Assembly: GCA_050180705.1 (NCBI GenBank)
Contig: JBFXDX010000009.1
Location: forward strand, 139,958 to 203,957
DNA length: 64,000 nt
Source: SB25 sp050180705
GTDB taxonomy: Bacteria > Bacteroidota > Bacteroidia > Bacteroidales > Tenuifilaceae
Direction of reading: 5' to 3'
Shown here: one piece after another, positions 17,823-26,843 of the stretch
Layout: each line of letters begins with the position of its first letter
Numbering within the stretch: position 1 is the first letter of the stretch
Program-made: the position numbers and the translations under genes
The notes under the pieces: generated by a model
Told to the model about the DNA's origin: nothing
Databases searched by the model: none
Seen by the model: the letters and a program-made list of their open reading frames with translations, nothing else

Positions 17823-18281
17823 TTAAAAAACCTTAGGAAAGAATGGATGTAGGGCTATTTTGATTTCATCGTTGGTGAATGGTTCACGAGGAATCATAAT
17901 AACCGTGTCGTCACCAGCAAGTGTGCCGATTATCTCTTTTAGTCCAAGAGAATCGATATAGATTGCAATGCTACTGGCAAAACCAGGGAGCGTTTTAATA
18001 ACCCCGAAATGGTACGAAAACTCAACCGACAAAACACTATCGCCAGGCTTTATAACGGTTTGAGGATCTTTTATGCCAATATTCTTTGGAAGAACATAGA
18101 TATACCCTTTTTCTGGATCGGGAATTTTGGCTATTCCCATCTCCTTTATGTCCCTCGATAGAGTGGCTTGTGTAATGTTATAACCTATTTTTCCGAGTTC
18201 GCCAAGAAGTTCATCTTGTCCAGATATTTTTTGCGACTCTATTATTTTCCGTATATCCTGTTGTCGATCGGCTTTTACCAT
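17823..18281 (-). CDS. argR: Arginine repressor
   Basis: A 152-residue ArgR/AhrC protein. The N-terminal winged helix (about 1-70) shows RQQDIRKIIESQKISGQDEL and the recognition helix ITQATLSRDIKEMGI. The C-terminal domain (about 80-150), which binds arginine and forms hexamers, shows LAGDDTVIMIPR. With arginine bound it represses arginine biosynthesis genes. It lies at the downstream end of the arginine operon, 108 bp after argH. TATCTTTA (minus strand, 18352-18345) may be its own -7 element. Matching operator-like sites are visible near 25.6-25.8 kb. Confidence 0.95.
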   Translation of the reverse strand: MVKADRQQDIRKIIESQKISGQDELLGELGKIGYNITQATLSRDIKEMGIAKIPDPEKGYIYVLPKNIGIKDPQTVIKPGDSVLSVEFSYHFGVIKTLPGFASSIAIYIDSLGLKEIIGTLAGDDTVIMIPREPFTNDEIKIALHPFFPKVF

Positions 18282-18389
18282 TATTGCTGATTTATAGATT
18301 ATAACTATAAGATTTTTTAATCTATTTGTTTTATTCTTTTATTGTAAAGATACGTAGATTTAAAACTTTGTAAAAACCCTTTCCAAATT

Positions 18390-19733
18390 TTATTCTTTGC
18401 TATCGTTTAATAGTTGGTTTTTTTGTTGCTGAACAAAGTGGGGGTTAAAACTTTGATACGTAGAATTGAATTTTTCAACAATTTTGTTGTTGCCAAGATT
18501 TCCGATACTTCCAACGTGAGTGTGCTTTAGTTCACTTTTTCTATCGAATAAGTTATTTTCCACCTCGTTTCCTACGGTTTTATATGCATCGCGGAACGGA
18601 ACCCCAGCCACAACCAACTCGTTAATTCTTTCAACCGTGAAAATTGGATTATATATGGGATTCTCCAGAATTTTCTCTCTCACTATTAAGTTATCAACTC
18701 CAAGTTTTATAGCATCGAGTATGTTTGTAATTTCGTCGAATGCAGGAAGATACGATTCTTTTATAAGTTGATAATCCCTAAAATATCCGGTTGTTAGATT
18801 TGACGATATTTGGCCTATCTCGGTAGGAAGTGATTGTAGTTTATTGCATTTTCCACGTGTAATTTCAAACAAATCAGGATTTTTTTTGTGTGGCATAATG
18901 CTTGATCCGGTTGTTAGCGAGTCAGGCAACTTTACAAAGTCGAAGTTTTGGCTCATAAACAAACAGACGTCAGCTGACATCTTCCCAATTGTCGAGGCAA
19001 GGTTTGCAATGGCGAATGCAACAATTCTTTCCACCTTGCCGCGTCCCATTTGTGCATAAACCGAGTTAACGTTCATCCTCTCAAACCCTAGCAGCTCGGT
19101 GGTTAATTCTCTGTCGAGCGGAAACGATGAACCATATCCTGCTGCGGAACCTAGTGGATTTTGATTATTTATTTGGTAGGCCGAACGGAGAAGTATCAAA
19201 TCGTCGGAGAGAGCTTCGGCGTAAGCTCCAAACCACAACCCAAACGATGAGGGCATTGCAACTTGCAGATGTGTATAGCCGGGCATAAGCGTATTTTTGT
19301 GCTTTTCGCTTAAGTTGATTAGTGTAGAAAACAAGTTGGCCACACTGTATGCAATATCTATCAGTTTATCGCGGGTAAACAGCCGGATATCGACTAGAAC
19401 CTGATCGTTTCTTGAGCGACCAGTATGTACTTTCTTTCCTACATCGCCAAGCGTTTGAGTAAGTTCCTTTTCCACTTGTGAGTGAATATCCTCTGAATCG
19501 TCGTCGAGTTGGAAGTTGTTGATTTTTATCTTGAAATATATTTTACGCAATTCGGTTTTCAGGTCGGCAAGTTCCGTGCTGGTTATAAACCCAACACTTT
19601 GTAGCATTGTTATGTGTGCCAGCGTACCAATAACATCATGTTCCGCTAGGTACATATCCATTTGCTTATCTGCAGATGTTGTGTATTGTTCCACAAAAGC
19701 ATCAGTATCTTTTCCTTTATCCCAGAGTTTCAT
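18390..19733 (-). CDS. argH: Argininosuccinate lyase
   Basis: A 447-residue member of the fumarase/aspartase superfamily that splits argininosuccinate into arginine and fumarate, the last step of the pathway. Visible signatures are DDSEDIHSQVEKELT, GKKVHTGRSRNDQV, MPGYTHLQVA and the family signature GSSIMPHKKNP with the catalytic serine loop. The length is normal. It starts 9 nt after the argE-like stop and is the last biosynthetic gene of the operon. Confidence 0.97.
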   Translation of the reverse strand: MKLWDKGKDTDAFVEQYTTSADKQMDMYLAEHDVIGTLAHITMLQSVGFITSTELADLKTELRKIYFKIKINNFQLDDDSEDIHSQVEKELTQTLGDVGKKVHTGRSRNDQVLVDIRLFTRDKLIDIAYSVANLFSTLINLSEKHKNTLMPGYTHLQVAMPSSFGLWFGAYAEALSDDLILLRSAYQINNQNPLGSAAGYGSSFPLDRELTTELLGFERMNVNSVYAQMGRGKVERIVAFAIANLASTIGKMSADVCLFMSQNFDFVKLPDSLTTGSSIMPHKKNPDLFEITRGKCNKLQSLPTEIGQISSNLTTGYFRDYQLIKESYLPAFDEITNILDAIKLGVDNLIVREKILENPIYNPIFTVERINELVVAGVPFRDAYKTVGNEVENNLFDRKSELKHTHVGSIGNLGNNKIVEKFNSTYQSFNPHFVQQQKNQLLNDSKE

Positions 19734-19742
19734 TTGTGTAAG

Positions 19743-20807
19743 TTAAAAGTGAAGATTTTCGAGTAGTTTGATATAGGTGTCTATTCCGTTTCGAATTTCA
19801 TCGGTGTAGATGTACTCGTTGGCAGTATGCGACCGTGCGCTATCGCCAGGGCCAATCTTTACCGATGGATAAGGAATTACCGCTTGGTCGGATGTTGTTG
19901 GCGATCCAAAGGTTGATATTCCAAGCGATTTTGCCGATAAAACAATAGGATGATTGACGGCTATTCTTGAGCTGTTCAACCTTAGCGATCGTGGCGAGAT
20001 TTCACAATCGGTCTTCTGGAGAATAATTTCTAGGGCTTTTGCGTTTGAATACAGGTCGTTTGTGCGAACATCAACAACAAACGAGCAAATATCGGGAACT
20101 ACGTTGTGCTGATAACCTGCATTTACCTGTGTCACGCTCATTTTTACTTCACCCAGAATCTCCGAAACATCGGGAAATTGGTAAGATCTAAACCAGTCTA
20201 TTATGGGTAATGCTTTGTAAATAGCATTAACGCCCTCGTTTCGTGCTGCATGTCCCGATTTTCCTTTTACTGTGCAATCGAGCACCATTAAACCCTTTTC
20301 GCCAATGGCCATTTGCATTTTTGTGGGTTCTCCCACAATTGCCAAATCAATTTTTCCAAGTTGATTAAGGATTGATTCAACTCCATTTACTCCCGAATTT
20401 TCCTCTTCGGCTGTTGCCGAATAAATCAAGTTAAACGGGAGTTCTTTGTTGTAAAGAAAAATGAATGTTCCTAAAAGCGATACAAGCGATGCTCCGGCAT
20501 CGTTACTACCAAGGCCTGTTATTTTTCCTTCGGTTTCGATTGGTTCGAAAGGGTTTGTGCTCCATCCCGATGTTGGTTTCACTGTATCGTGATGCGAGTT
20601 TAGCAAAACCGTTGGTTTATTGAGGTTATTTCCCCGATGCTCTATCCAAACGTTATTTCTAAACCGGTTTGGCTTAAGTCCTTTCTTTATAATGAAGTTC
20701 TCAATTATCTCTGCCGTATTCTGCTCTTCGGTACTTAACGATGGCATTGCAATTAGGCTTTTGAGCAGATCTATATATTCTTCGTACATTTTAAACAATT
20801 TAAGCAA
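19743..20807 (-). CDS. argE: M20 deacylase of arginine synthesis (ArgE-like)
   Basis: A 354-residue M20 metallopeptidase-fold enzyme. Zinc ligands are visible in LLNSHHDTVKP (His, Asp), GSNDAGASLVS (Asp), ATAEEENSGVNG (the catalytic Glu pair) and the late His of SARSHTANEYIY. In the arginine pathway such enzymes remove the N-acyl group from N-acylornithine or N-acylcitrulline. Some Bacteroidota work with N-succinyl or N-acetylcitrulline intermediates, so the exact substrate cannot be read from sequence. The start overlaps the argB end by 8 nt. Confidence 0.9.
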   Translation of the reverse strand: MLKLFKMYEEYIDLLKSLIAMPSLSTEEQNTAEIIENFIIKKGLKPNRFRNNVWIEHRGNNLNKPTVLLNSHHDTVKPTSGWSTNPFEPIETEGKITGLGSNDAGASLVSLLGTFIFLYNKELPFNLIYSATAEEENSGVNGVESILNQLGKIDLAIVGEPTKMQMAIGEKGLMVLDCTVKGKSGHAARNEGVNAIYKALPIIDWFRSYQFPDVSEILGEVKMSVTQVNAGYQHNVVPDICSFVVDVRTNDLYSNAKALEIILQKTDCEISPRSLRLNSSRIAVNHPIVLSAKSLGISTFGSPTTSDQAVIPYPSVKIGPGDSARSHTANEYIYTDEIRNGIDTYIKLLENLHF

Positions 20808-21570
20808 TTAATGTTGTTCCCTTGTTGGTGATAAGATTGTCGGTATTGGTAATCCGCACCTTTGATAGTCCTCGACTTAGTGCTGCAAAGCAATTGTCGA
20901 GTTTGGGGATCATTCCGCCTGTTACAATTCCATCTGATTTCAACTTGCCATATTGATTGTCCGAAATCAGTGGAATAACTGTAGTTTCATCGTTGGGATC
21001 TGATAAAACTCCCGTTTTTTCGAAGCAGTATATCAACGTAACACTATATACCGATGCCAAAGCAATTGCAATTTCGGCTGCAATAGTATCGGCGTTTGTG
21101 TTCAGAATTAAACCGTTTCCATCGGTAGAAAGTGGCGCAATAACTGGAGTAATTCCTGCATCGATTAAAAGTTTAAGCGGTGTAATATTGACAGATTTAA
21201 CATCGCCAACAAAACCGTAATCAATCTCCTTTACTGGTCGTTTTTGTGCAATAACAATTCCTGCATCTACACCAGTAAGACCTAGTGCTAATTGTCCTTT
21301 TGCCTGAATAGCCGCAACGGTTTGCTTATTAATAAGTCCGCCATAGGTCATGGTTACAATATCGAGAGTTTGCGAGTCGGTTATGCGTCGACCCTCTACC
21401 ATTTTTACAGGAACTCCCATTTGTTCCATTAGGTTCGAGGCCAATCGGCCACCGCCATGCACTAGAACTTTTGGACCTTGAATTTGGCAGAACTTATCGA
21501 CGAAACTCTTCATCTCTGCTTTGTTTTCAAGCACTCCTCCCCCAACTTTAACCAATGTAAGTTGATTCAT
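20800..21570 (-). CDS. argB: N-acetylglutamate kinase
   Basis: A 256-residue amino-acid kinase that phosphorylates N-acylglutamate. It begins with KVGGGVLENK, and KVLVHGGGRLASNLMEQMG forms the nucleotide-binding glycine loop. Later come ILNTNADTIAAEIAIAL (substrate and ATP site) and SDGIVTGGMIPKLDNC. The length is typical of the arginine-insensitive short form. It follows argD by 15 nt, a gap with no room for the carbamoyltransferase gene that some relatives carry here. Confidence 0.96.
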   Translation of the reverse strand: MNQLTLVKVGGGVLENKAEMKSFVDKFCQIQGPKVLVHGGGRLASNLMEQMGVPVKMVEGRRITDSQTLDIVTMTYGGLINKQTVAAIQAKGQLALGLTGVDAGIVIAQKRPVKEIDYGFVGDVKSVNITPLKLLIDAGITPVIAPLSTDGNGLILNTNADTIAAEIAIALASVYSVTLIYCFEKTGVLSDPNDETTVIPLISDNQYGKLKSDGIVTGGMIPKLDNCFAALSRGLSKVRITNTDNLITNKGTTLIA

Positions 21571-21585
21571 TTCGATGATCTGTAT

Positions 21586-22707
21586 TTATAGTAATTCCTT
21601 TAACGAGTTGATAAGTTGATCGACTTCTCCTTTTGTTATACATAGCGGAGGTAAAAGACGAATGGTGTTGCTGCCGCTATATCCTGTAAATATTCTTTTA
21701 TCGAATAGTAGATGTTTTCTCAACTCGGCAATGGGAAATTCAAACTCAACGCCAATCATTAATCCAATGCCTCTTACCTCTTTTACTTTTGGAAGACTTT
21801 TCAATTTATCTATTAAGTATTGTCCAGTATTGGAAGCGTTATTCAGGAGATGTTCCGATGTTAAAACATCGAGAACTGCCAATGAGGCTGCGCAGGCTAA
21901 GTGATTTCCGCCAAATGTCGTTCCAAGTAAGCCATGCTTCGCTGCAAATTTTGGGCTGATTAAAACTCCACCAACAGGGAATCCATTGCCCATGCCTTTT
22001 GCCATTGTTATTAAATCGGGTGTTACTCCGTAATGTTGATGTGCAAAGAACTTTCCGGTTCTTCCGTATCCACTCTGAACCTCATCAACAATAAATATTA
22101 CGTTATTTGCATTACATAATGCAGAAAGTTGTTGCATGAATTGCTTTTCGGGAGCAACAATTCCACCAACACCCTGTATTCCTTCAATAATCACAGCGGC
22201 AACATCCCCTTTTTGAATAGCGGTATCAACCTTCTCGAAGCTATTCATAGGAATGAACTCAACGTTGTGGCAAGCATTAAAAGGTGCAACAATATTTTTA
22301 TTATCGGTGCAGGCTACTGCGCCAGAGGTTCTACCATGGAACGAACCGTTAATGGCAATAACCTTCGATTTATTTGTGTGAAACGAGGCGAGTTTTAGCG
22401 CGTTCTCGTTTGCCTCGGCACCGGAGTTACACATAAATAAAGAGTAATCCGGATAGCCTGAGACTTCTCCAAGTGTTTTTGCTAATTTCTCCTGTAGACT
22501 ATTTTCTACAGAATTCGAGTAGAATCCCAACTTATGGAGTTGACTTTCGATACTCTTTATGTAATGTGGATGACTGTGACCTATCGAAATTACGGCATGT
22601 CCACCGTAAAAATCGAGATATTCATTGCCATTCTTATCCCACAATTTACAGCCTAAACCTATTTCGGGTTCAATGGCGTAAAGCGGGTAAACATCGAATG
22701 TTTTCAC
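21586..22707 (-). CDS. argD: Acetylornithine aminotransferase
   Basis: A 373-residue class III PLP aminotransferase that makes N-acylornithine from the semialdehyde. Signatures are LDFYGGHAVISIGHSHP, SGAEANENALKLA, the FIVDEVQSGYGRTG motif with its Asp contacting the PLP pyridine, and ITMAKGMGNGFPVG with the Schiff-base lysine. It lies 30 nt downstream of argC. Confidence 0.95.
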   Translation of the reverse strand: MKTFDVYPLYAIEPEIGLGCKLWDKNGNEYLDFYGGHAVISIGHSHPHYIKSIESQLHKLGFYSNSVENSLQEKLAKTLGEVSGYPDYSLFMCNSGAEANENALKLASFHTNKSKVIAINGSFHGRTSGAVACTDNKNIVAPFNACHNVEFIPMNSFEKVDTAIQKGDVAAVIIEGIQGVGGIVAPEKQFMQQLSALCNANNVIFIVDEVQSGYGRTGKFFAHQHYGVTPDLITMAKGMGNGFPVGGVLISPKFAAKHGLLGTTFGGNHLACAASLAVLDVLTSEHLLNNASNTGQYLIDKLKSLPKVKEVRGIGLMIGVEFEFPIAELRKHLLFDKRIFTGYSGSNTIRLLPPLCITKGEVDQLINSLKELL

Positions 22708-22737
22708 TTTTAGTATGTTTAGATATTTTATAACCAG

Positions 22738-23703
22738 TTAAAATGCTATAGGTTTGGTTTTTAGTCCGGCCATTTCGTCGAAACCAAACATTAAGTTCAT
22801 GTTCTGCACCGCTTGTCCCGATGCTCCTTTGATCAGATTATCAATTATGCTGACGATGTAAATCTTGTTATCCGCTTTTTCTACGTGTATAATACATTTG
22901 TTGGTATTAACAACCTGCTTTAGATCGGGCATTTCGTCTGATATTTTCACAAACGGATGATTCTTGTAGAAATCGGAGTACAGCTGTTTCGCAGAGACTT
23001 CATCGAGTTGACATTCGGTATATATACTCGAAAGTATACCTCGGCTAAAGTTGCCTCGCATTGGAATCATGTTTACTGTATGACTAAAGGAACTTTGTAA
23101 AATCCGTATATTTTGGTTAATCTCCTTTAAATGCTGATGATTAAATGGCTTGTACACCGAGATATTATTATTTCGCCAGCTAAAGTGAGAGGTTTCCGAT
23201 AGGCTTTGTCCTGCGCCAGTAGATCCAGTAATTGATGTTACATGAACATCGCTATTTAGTAATCCTTTTCTTGCAAGTGGTAGAATTGCCAGTTGAATTC
23301 CCGTTGCAAAGCAACCTGGATTAGCAAGTCGCGATGCGCCTTTAATTCTATTTCTGTTTATTTCGGGTAAACCGTAAACAAAACCCTCTTTTTCGTCTCG
23401 GAAATCTTGACTTAGGTCAATAATTTTAACCTTTTCTGGAATTGATGTTTGCTTGAGGTATTCCTGCGATCTTCCATGTCCCTTACATAGAAAAAGGGCA
23501 TCAATTTGATTAAAATCAATATTGTCAAACAAAAGGGATGTATCTCCCAGTAAATCTGTATGTACGCTTGAGATTGGTTTCCCGAAATGACTTTCGCTGT
23601 GAACATATTTTATGTCAACATTTGGGTGATTAATTAGAATTCTAATTAGTTCTCCTGCAGTGTAACCCGCTCCACCCTCAATGGCTATGTTTATTTTTTG
23701 CAT
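22738..23703 (-). CDS. argC: N-acetyl-gamma-glutamyl-phosphate reductase
   Basis: A 321-residue NADPH-dependent dehydrogenase. IAIEGGAGYTAGELIRIL is the nucleotide-binding start. The catalytic cysteine lies in ASRLANPGCFATGIQLA. SITGSTGAGQSLSETSHF and HQHLKEINQN are further family motifs. It overlaps the end of argG by 13 nt, consistent with coupled translation. Confidence 0.95.
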   Translation of the reverse strand: MQKINIAIEGGAGYTAGELIRILINHPNVDIKYVHSESHFGKPISSVHTDLLGDTSLLFDNIDFNQIDALFLCKGHGRSQEYLKQTSIPEKVKIIDLSQDFRDEKEGFVYGLPEINRNRIKGASRLANPGCFATGIQLAILPLARKGLLNSDVHVTSITGSTGAGQSLSETSHFSWRNNNISVYKPFNHQHLKEINQNIRILQSSFSHTVNMIPMRGNFSRGILSSIYTECQLDEVSAKQLYSDFYKNHPFVKISDEMPDLKQVVNTNKCIIHVEKADNKIYIVSIIDNLIKGASGQAVQNMNLMFGFDEMAGLKTKPIAF

Positions 23704-24908
23704 TGTTCGGTTTCGTTTTTTTGCTTAACATGATTGTAAATAGCAGTGGACAACCCGAGTATTTTTGTAAAGCCACGAACATCGTCGGCATTCCACTTTT
23801 TGTTTACCTCGCCATAATCGCCAAAATCGGATGTCATCAAATCGTAATCGGATTTAACACCTTCGATGCTAAAATGATATGGATACAGTCGAATATAAAC
23901 CTCACCAGTCACATTTTCCTGAGTGTTTTCCATAAACTTTTCGATATCGCGTAGGGTTGGCTCTAGGTACTGTGCTTCGTGAAGTTGCATTCCATACCAG
24001 TTGGCAAGTTGTTCTTTCCAGTATTGTTGCCACTTTGTGAGGACGTGTTTTTCGAGTGCATGATGGGCCTTAATAATGGTTAATGGGGCTCCTGCTTCGA
24101 ATGCTACTCTACCTTTTATTCCTAGAATTGTGTCGCCAATGTGTATATCGCGTCCAATGGCGTATTCAGAAACAATTTCCTCTATTTGATGAATAGCCCT
24201 AACGGGACGTGCAAAGGTCTCTCCGTTTACCATTTTAATTTCACCTTTGTAAAATCCTAGTGTAAGAAGCGTACTTTCTGTTTTTGTAAGTTGCGATGGG
24301 TATGCACTGCTGGGTAGAGGTTGACTCGAGGTTAGTGTCTCTTTTCCTCCAACACTGGTACCCCAAATTCCTTTATTTATTGAGTAGGATTTCACCTGAA
24401 AATCCATATCCACACCATGTTTCTGAAGATATTCAATCTCCTCTTCTCTCGTTAATTTTAAATCGCGGATAGGAGTAATGATTTTTATTTCTGGTGCGAG
24501 TACATTGAAAACCATATCAAAACGAATTTGGTCGTTACCAGCACCAGTGCTTCCGTGGGCAACATATTCAGCCCCGATGCTTTTAGCAAAATGTACTACC
24601 GATTCAGCCTGTACATAACGTTCGGAACTAACTGAGAGCGGGTACGTTCCATTCCTTAGAATATTACCAAAAACCATATACTTGATACATTTGCTATAGT
24701 ATAGGTCTTCTACATTTAGGGTAGTATGCGTAGTTGCCCCAATTTGCTTTGCCTTTGCAGCAATCGATTCTACTTCTTTATCGGAAAAGCCTCCTGTATT
24801 AACAATAACAGTATGAACTTCAAAATTTTCATTTTCTGTTAAGTATTTTAGGCAGAAAGATGTGTCTAGTCCTCCGCTATAGGCTAGAACTAATTTATTT
24901 TTATTCAT
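23691..24908 (-). CDS. argG: Argininosuccinate synthase
   Basis: A 405-residue ATP-pyrophosphatase enzyme that joins citrulline and aspartate. It starts with KLVLAYSGGLDTSFCLKYL, the PP-loop SGGxD. YVAHGSTGAGNDQIRF and SINKGIWGTSVGGKE are family motifs. The length and position fit. It lies 20 nt after the acetyltransferase gene. Confidence 0.96.
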   Translation of the reverse strand: MNKNKLVLAYSGGLDTSFCLKYLTENENFEVHTVIVNTGGFSDKEVESIAAKAKQIGATTHTTLNVEDLYYSKCIKYMVFGNILRNGTYPLSVSSERYVQAESVVHFAKSIGAEYVAHGSTGAGNDQIRFDMVFNVLAPEIKIITPIRDLKLTREEEIEYLQKHGVDMDFQVKSYSINKGIWGTSVGGKETLTSSQPLPSSAYPSQLTKTESTLLTLGFYKGEIKMVNGETFARPVRAIHQIEEIVSEYAIGRDIHIGDTILGIKGRVAFEAGAPLTIIKAHHALEKHVLTKWQQYWKEQLANWYGMQLHEAQYLEPTLRDIEKFMENTQENVTGEVYIRLYPYHFSIEGVKSDYDLMTSDFGDYGEVNKKWNADDVRGFTKILGLSTAIYNHVKQKNETEQCKK

Positions 24909-24928
24909 GATCTTAATTCTTGTTTTGT

Positions 24929-25606
24929 TTATGCAGCCTGTTCTTTAGTCTGCTTGGTTCCGTTTTTTGTTTTTCTGATTTTTGATAGCACGTGGTACTT
25001 AAACTGAAACCAGCGGTTATACACCTGATATGAGTGTTGCTTGTGTTCTGTTTTATTTTTAGCACTCTGCTTTTCCCATGCTGGATCGTAAAGCATTCCT
25101 GTGCATAAGCAAATCTTTCGGTTTGTACGTTGAAGTATATCGAAGTTTACACACGATTGGCAGCCATTCCAGAATGCATCGTCATCGGTTAATTCCGAGA
25201 AGGTAACCGGATGGTATCCTAGTGATGTATTTATTTTCATTACTGCAAGGCCCGTTGTTAACCCAAAGATTTTTGCTTCTGGGTATCTTGTTCGGGAGAG
25301 GTTAAATATTTCTCGTTTTATTTTCTTTGCAAGCCCTGTGCCTCGGTATTCGGGTTTTACAATAAGACCAGAGTTGGCCACAAATTTGCCATGACCCCAG
25401 GTTTCCATGTAGCAGAAACCCACAAAAACATCGCCATCCAATGCAATAATAGCTTTCCCTTCCATAATTTTAGCCTTCACATAGTCGGGATGACGTTTTG
25501 CAATTCCAGTTCCTCTCACTTTAGCCGATTGTTCAATCGTAGTTAGGATGTCATCTACATAAATGACATGTTCTGGTTTTGCCACTCCAATTTTAATATT
25601 TCTCAT
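24929..25606 (-). CDS. GNAT N-acetyltransferase of the arginine operon (N-acetylglutamate synthase-like)
   Basis: The start is set at the ATG at 25606 (MRNIKIGVAKPEHV). An upstream in-frame ATG at 25639 would add 11 residues and place the -7 element and operator inside the coding region. The 225-residue product has a GNAT core (about 10-145), with the acetyl-CoA loop VKPEYRGTGLAKKIKREIF. A Cys-containing tail follows (CQSCVNF, ICLCTGMLYDP) and then a basic C-terminus. As the first gene of the arginine operon it probably makes N-acylglutamate in place of classical ArgA or ArgJ, neither of which is present. The acyl donor (acetyl or succinyl) is not determined. Confidence 0.85.
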   Translation of the reverse strand: MRNIKIGVAKPEHVIYVDDILTTIEQSAKVRGTGIAKRHPDYVKAKIMEGKAIIALDGDVFVGFCYMETWGHGKFVANSGLIVKPEYRGTGLAKKIKREIFNLSRTRYPEAKIFGLTTGLAVMKINTSLGYHPVTFSELTDDDAFWNGCQSCVNFDILQRTNRKICLCTGMLYDPAWEKQSAKNKTEHKQHSYQVYNRWFQFKYHVLSKIRKTKNGTKQTKEQAA

Positions 25607-25632
25607 ACATAAAAGAATAAAAATACACAAAC

Positions 25633-25650
25633 GGTGCAAATATATACATT
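25633..25650 (-). promoter_or_regulatory. ArgR-box-like operator overlapping the arginine operon -7 element
   Basis: Read on the minus strand, AATGTATATATTTGCACC keeps the TGTAT-ATAT-TTGCA core of an ArgR box. It includes TATATTTG (25644-25637), a perfect TAnnTTTG -7 element about 30 nt before the first gene. Repressor bound here would cover the promoter. Confidence 0.6.
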
Positions 25651-25732
25651 ATTCTTTCTTGTGATATATTTTTCAAAAAATTTAAGATAATTTTAAAATG
25701 AGGATTTTGGGGCGGTTTGCATGTCTATCGTC

Positions 25733-25780
25733 TTTGTATATATATTCAATCGTGTTAATTTTTATACATATATATACAAT
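25733..25780. promoter_or_regulatory. Two upstream ArgR-box-like palindromes
   Basis: TTTGTATATATATTCAAT (25733-25750) matches the classical ArgR box TNTGNATWWWWATNCANA at all but the last position. TATACATATATATACAAT (25763-25780) is a weaker match. Their centres are 30 bp apart, about three helical turns. They lie between the arginine operon and gldA, so they could serve a looped ArgR complex. Confidence 0.55.
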
Positions 25781-25855
25781 TGATAAATTCTATTCTTTAG
25801 CTTTTATTTTAATAAGCTAGTATTCAAAGGATACCAAACGTATTAGTTTTTTCGT

Positions 25856-25863
25856 TAGGTTTG
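25856..25863 (+). promoter_or_regulatory. -7 promoter element of gldA
   Basis: TAGGTTTG fits TAnnTTTG, 24 nt upstream of the ATG at 25888. It argues for the ATG at 25888 over the TTG at 25861 as the start. Confidence 0.5.
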
Positions 25864-25887
25864 TGTTGTTTTTTGACTATTGTAGGT

Positions 25888-26823
25888 ATGTCTATTAATG
25901 TTTTAAATATCTCTAAACACTATAACGAGCAAAAAGCCCTTGATTCGGTAAGTTTCTCCATTCCAACAGGGGAAGTAATTGGTTTGCTTGGACCTAATGG
26001 TGCAGGAAAATCGACGTTGATGAAGATTATCACTGGTTACATAAAGCAAACCGATGGAATTGTTGAGGTAAATGGTTACAATACTTTGAGTTCTGACTTC
26101 GATTTTCGCTCATTAATTGGTTATCTTCCCGAGAACAACCCTTTGTACGTAGATATGTATGTGAAGGAGTATTTGCTTTGGGTTGCAAGTGTTTATAAGC
26201 TGGGAAGACAATCCGATAAGCGAGTGCGGGAACTAATTGATACTACTGGAATTGGGTACGAACAGAATAAGAAAATAGGTTCACTATCGAAAGGCTATCG
26301 TCAAAGAGTTGGATTGGCTCAGGCGCTCATACATAATCCTCAGGTTCTTATTCTCGATGAACCAACTAGTGGATTAGACCCCAATCAAATTATAGAGATT
26401 CGCAATCTTATTTCTGAGATCGGTCACGATAAAACGGTGATTCTATCTACCCATATAATGCAGGAGGTTGAGGCTATTTGTAAAAGAATTATCATTATAA
26501 ATCGTGGTAAGTTAGTTGCCGATGGTTCTACCGACGAGGTTCGTGCATTATCTACAGGTCTAGGGTATCAGGTTATTGTGGAGTTTGCCGAAGATGTTGC
26601 TGTTGATATGATTCAGGATATTGATGGTGTACGGGATGTGACAAAACTAGACGGTACGAGTTGGATTTTAACTGCGAAGGAATCCATCGATATTCGATCA
26701 AATATTTTTAGTTTTGCGAAAAATAACGGCTATACCCTATTAACATTGAACAGGAAAAGTCTTCAGCTCGAAGAGGTATTTCAGAATCTAACCCAGTCTA
26801 ATTTTTCGAATAATCAACGATAA
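25888..26823 (+). CDS. gldA: ABC transporter ATP-binding protein, GldA-like
   Basis: The start is the ATG at 25888 (MSINVLNISKHYNEQ); the longer frame from TTG at 25861 would begin within the promoter. The 311-residue ATPase has Walker A LLGPNGAGKSTLMKI, Q-loop region LIGYLPENNPLY, signature LSKGYRQRVGLAQAL, Walker B LILDEPTSGLDP and H-switch VILSTHIMQEVEA, followed by a C-terminal regulatory part of about 90 residues. It closely resembles GldA, the ATPase of the Bacteroidota gliding-motility ABC transporter. The permease genes gldF and gldG are not adjacent, so the gliding assignment rests on resemblance. It is followed after 20 nt by a coiled-coil membrane protein. Confidence 0.85.
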   Translation: MSINVLNISKHYNEQKALDSVSFSIPTGEVIGLLGPNGAGKSTLMKIITGYIKQTDGIVEVNGYNTLSSDFDFRSLIGYLPENNPLYVDMYVKEYLLWVASVYKLGRQSDKRVRELIDTTGIGYEQNKKIGSLSKGYRQRVGLAQALIHNPQVLILDEPTSGLDPNQIIEIRNLISEIGHDKTVILSTHIMQEVEAICKRIIIINRGKLVADGSTDEVRALSTGLGYQVIVEFAEDVAVDMIQDIDGVRDVTKLDGTSWILTAKESIDIRSNIFSFAKNNGYTLLTLNRKSLQLEEVFQNLTQSNFSNNQR

Positions 26824-26843
26824 CAAACTAACCAATTATAAAT

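Noticed and set aside
24929..25639. Longer start for the arginine-operon acetyltransferase
   Set aside because: The ATG at 25639 would overlap the -7 element and ArgR-like box; ATG at 25606 is preferred.
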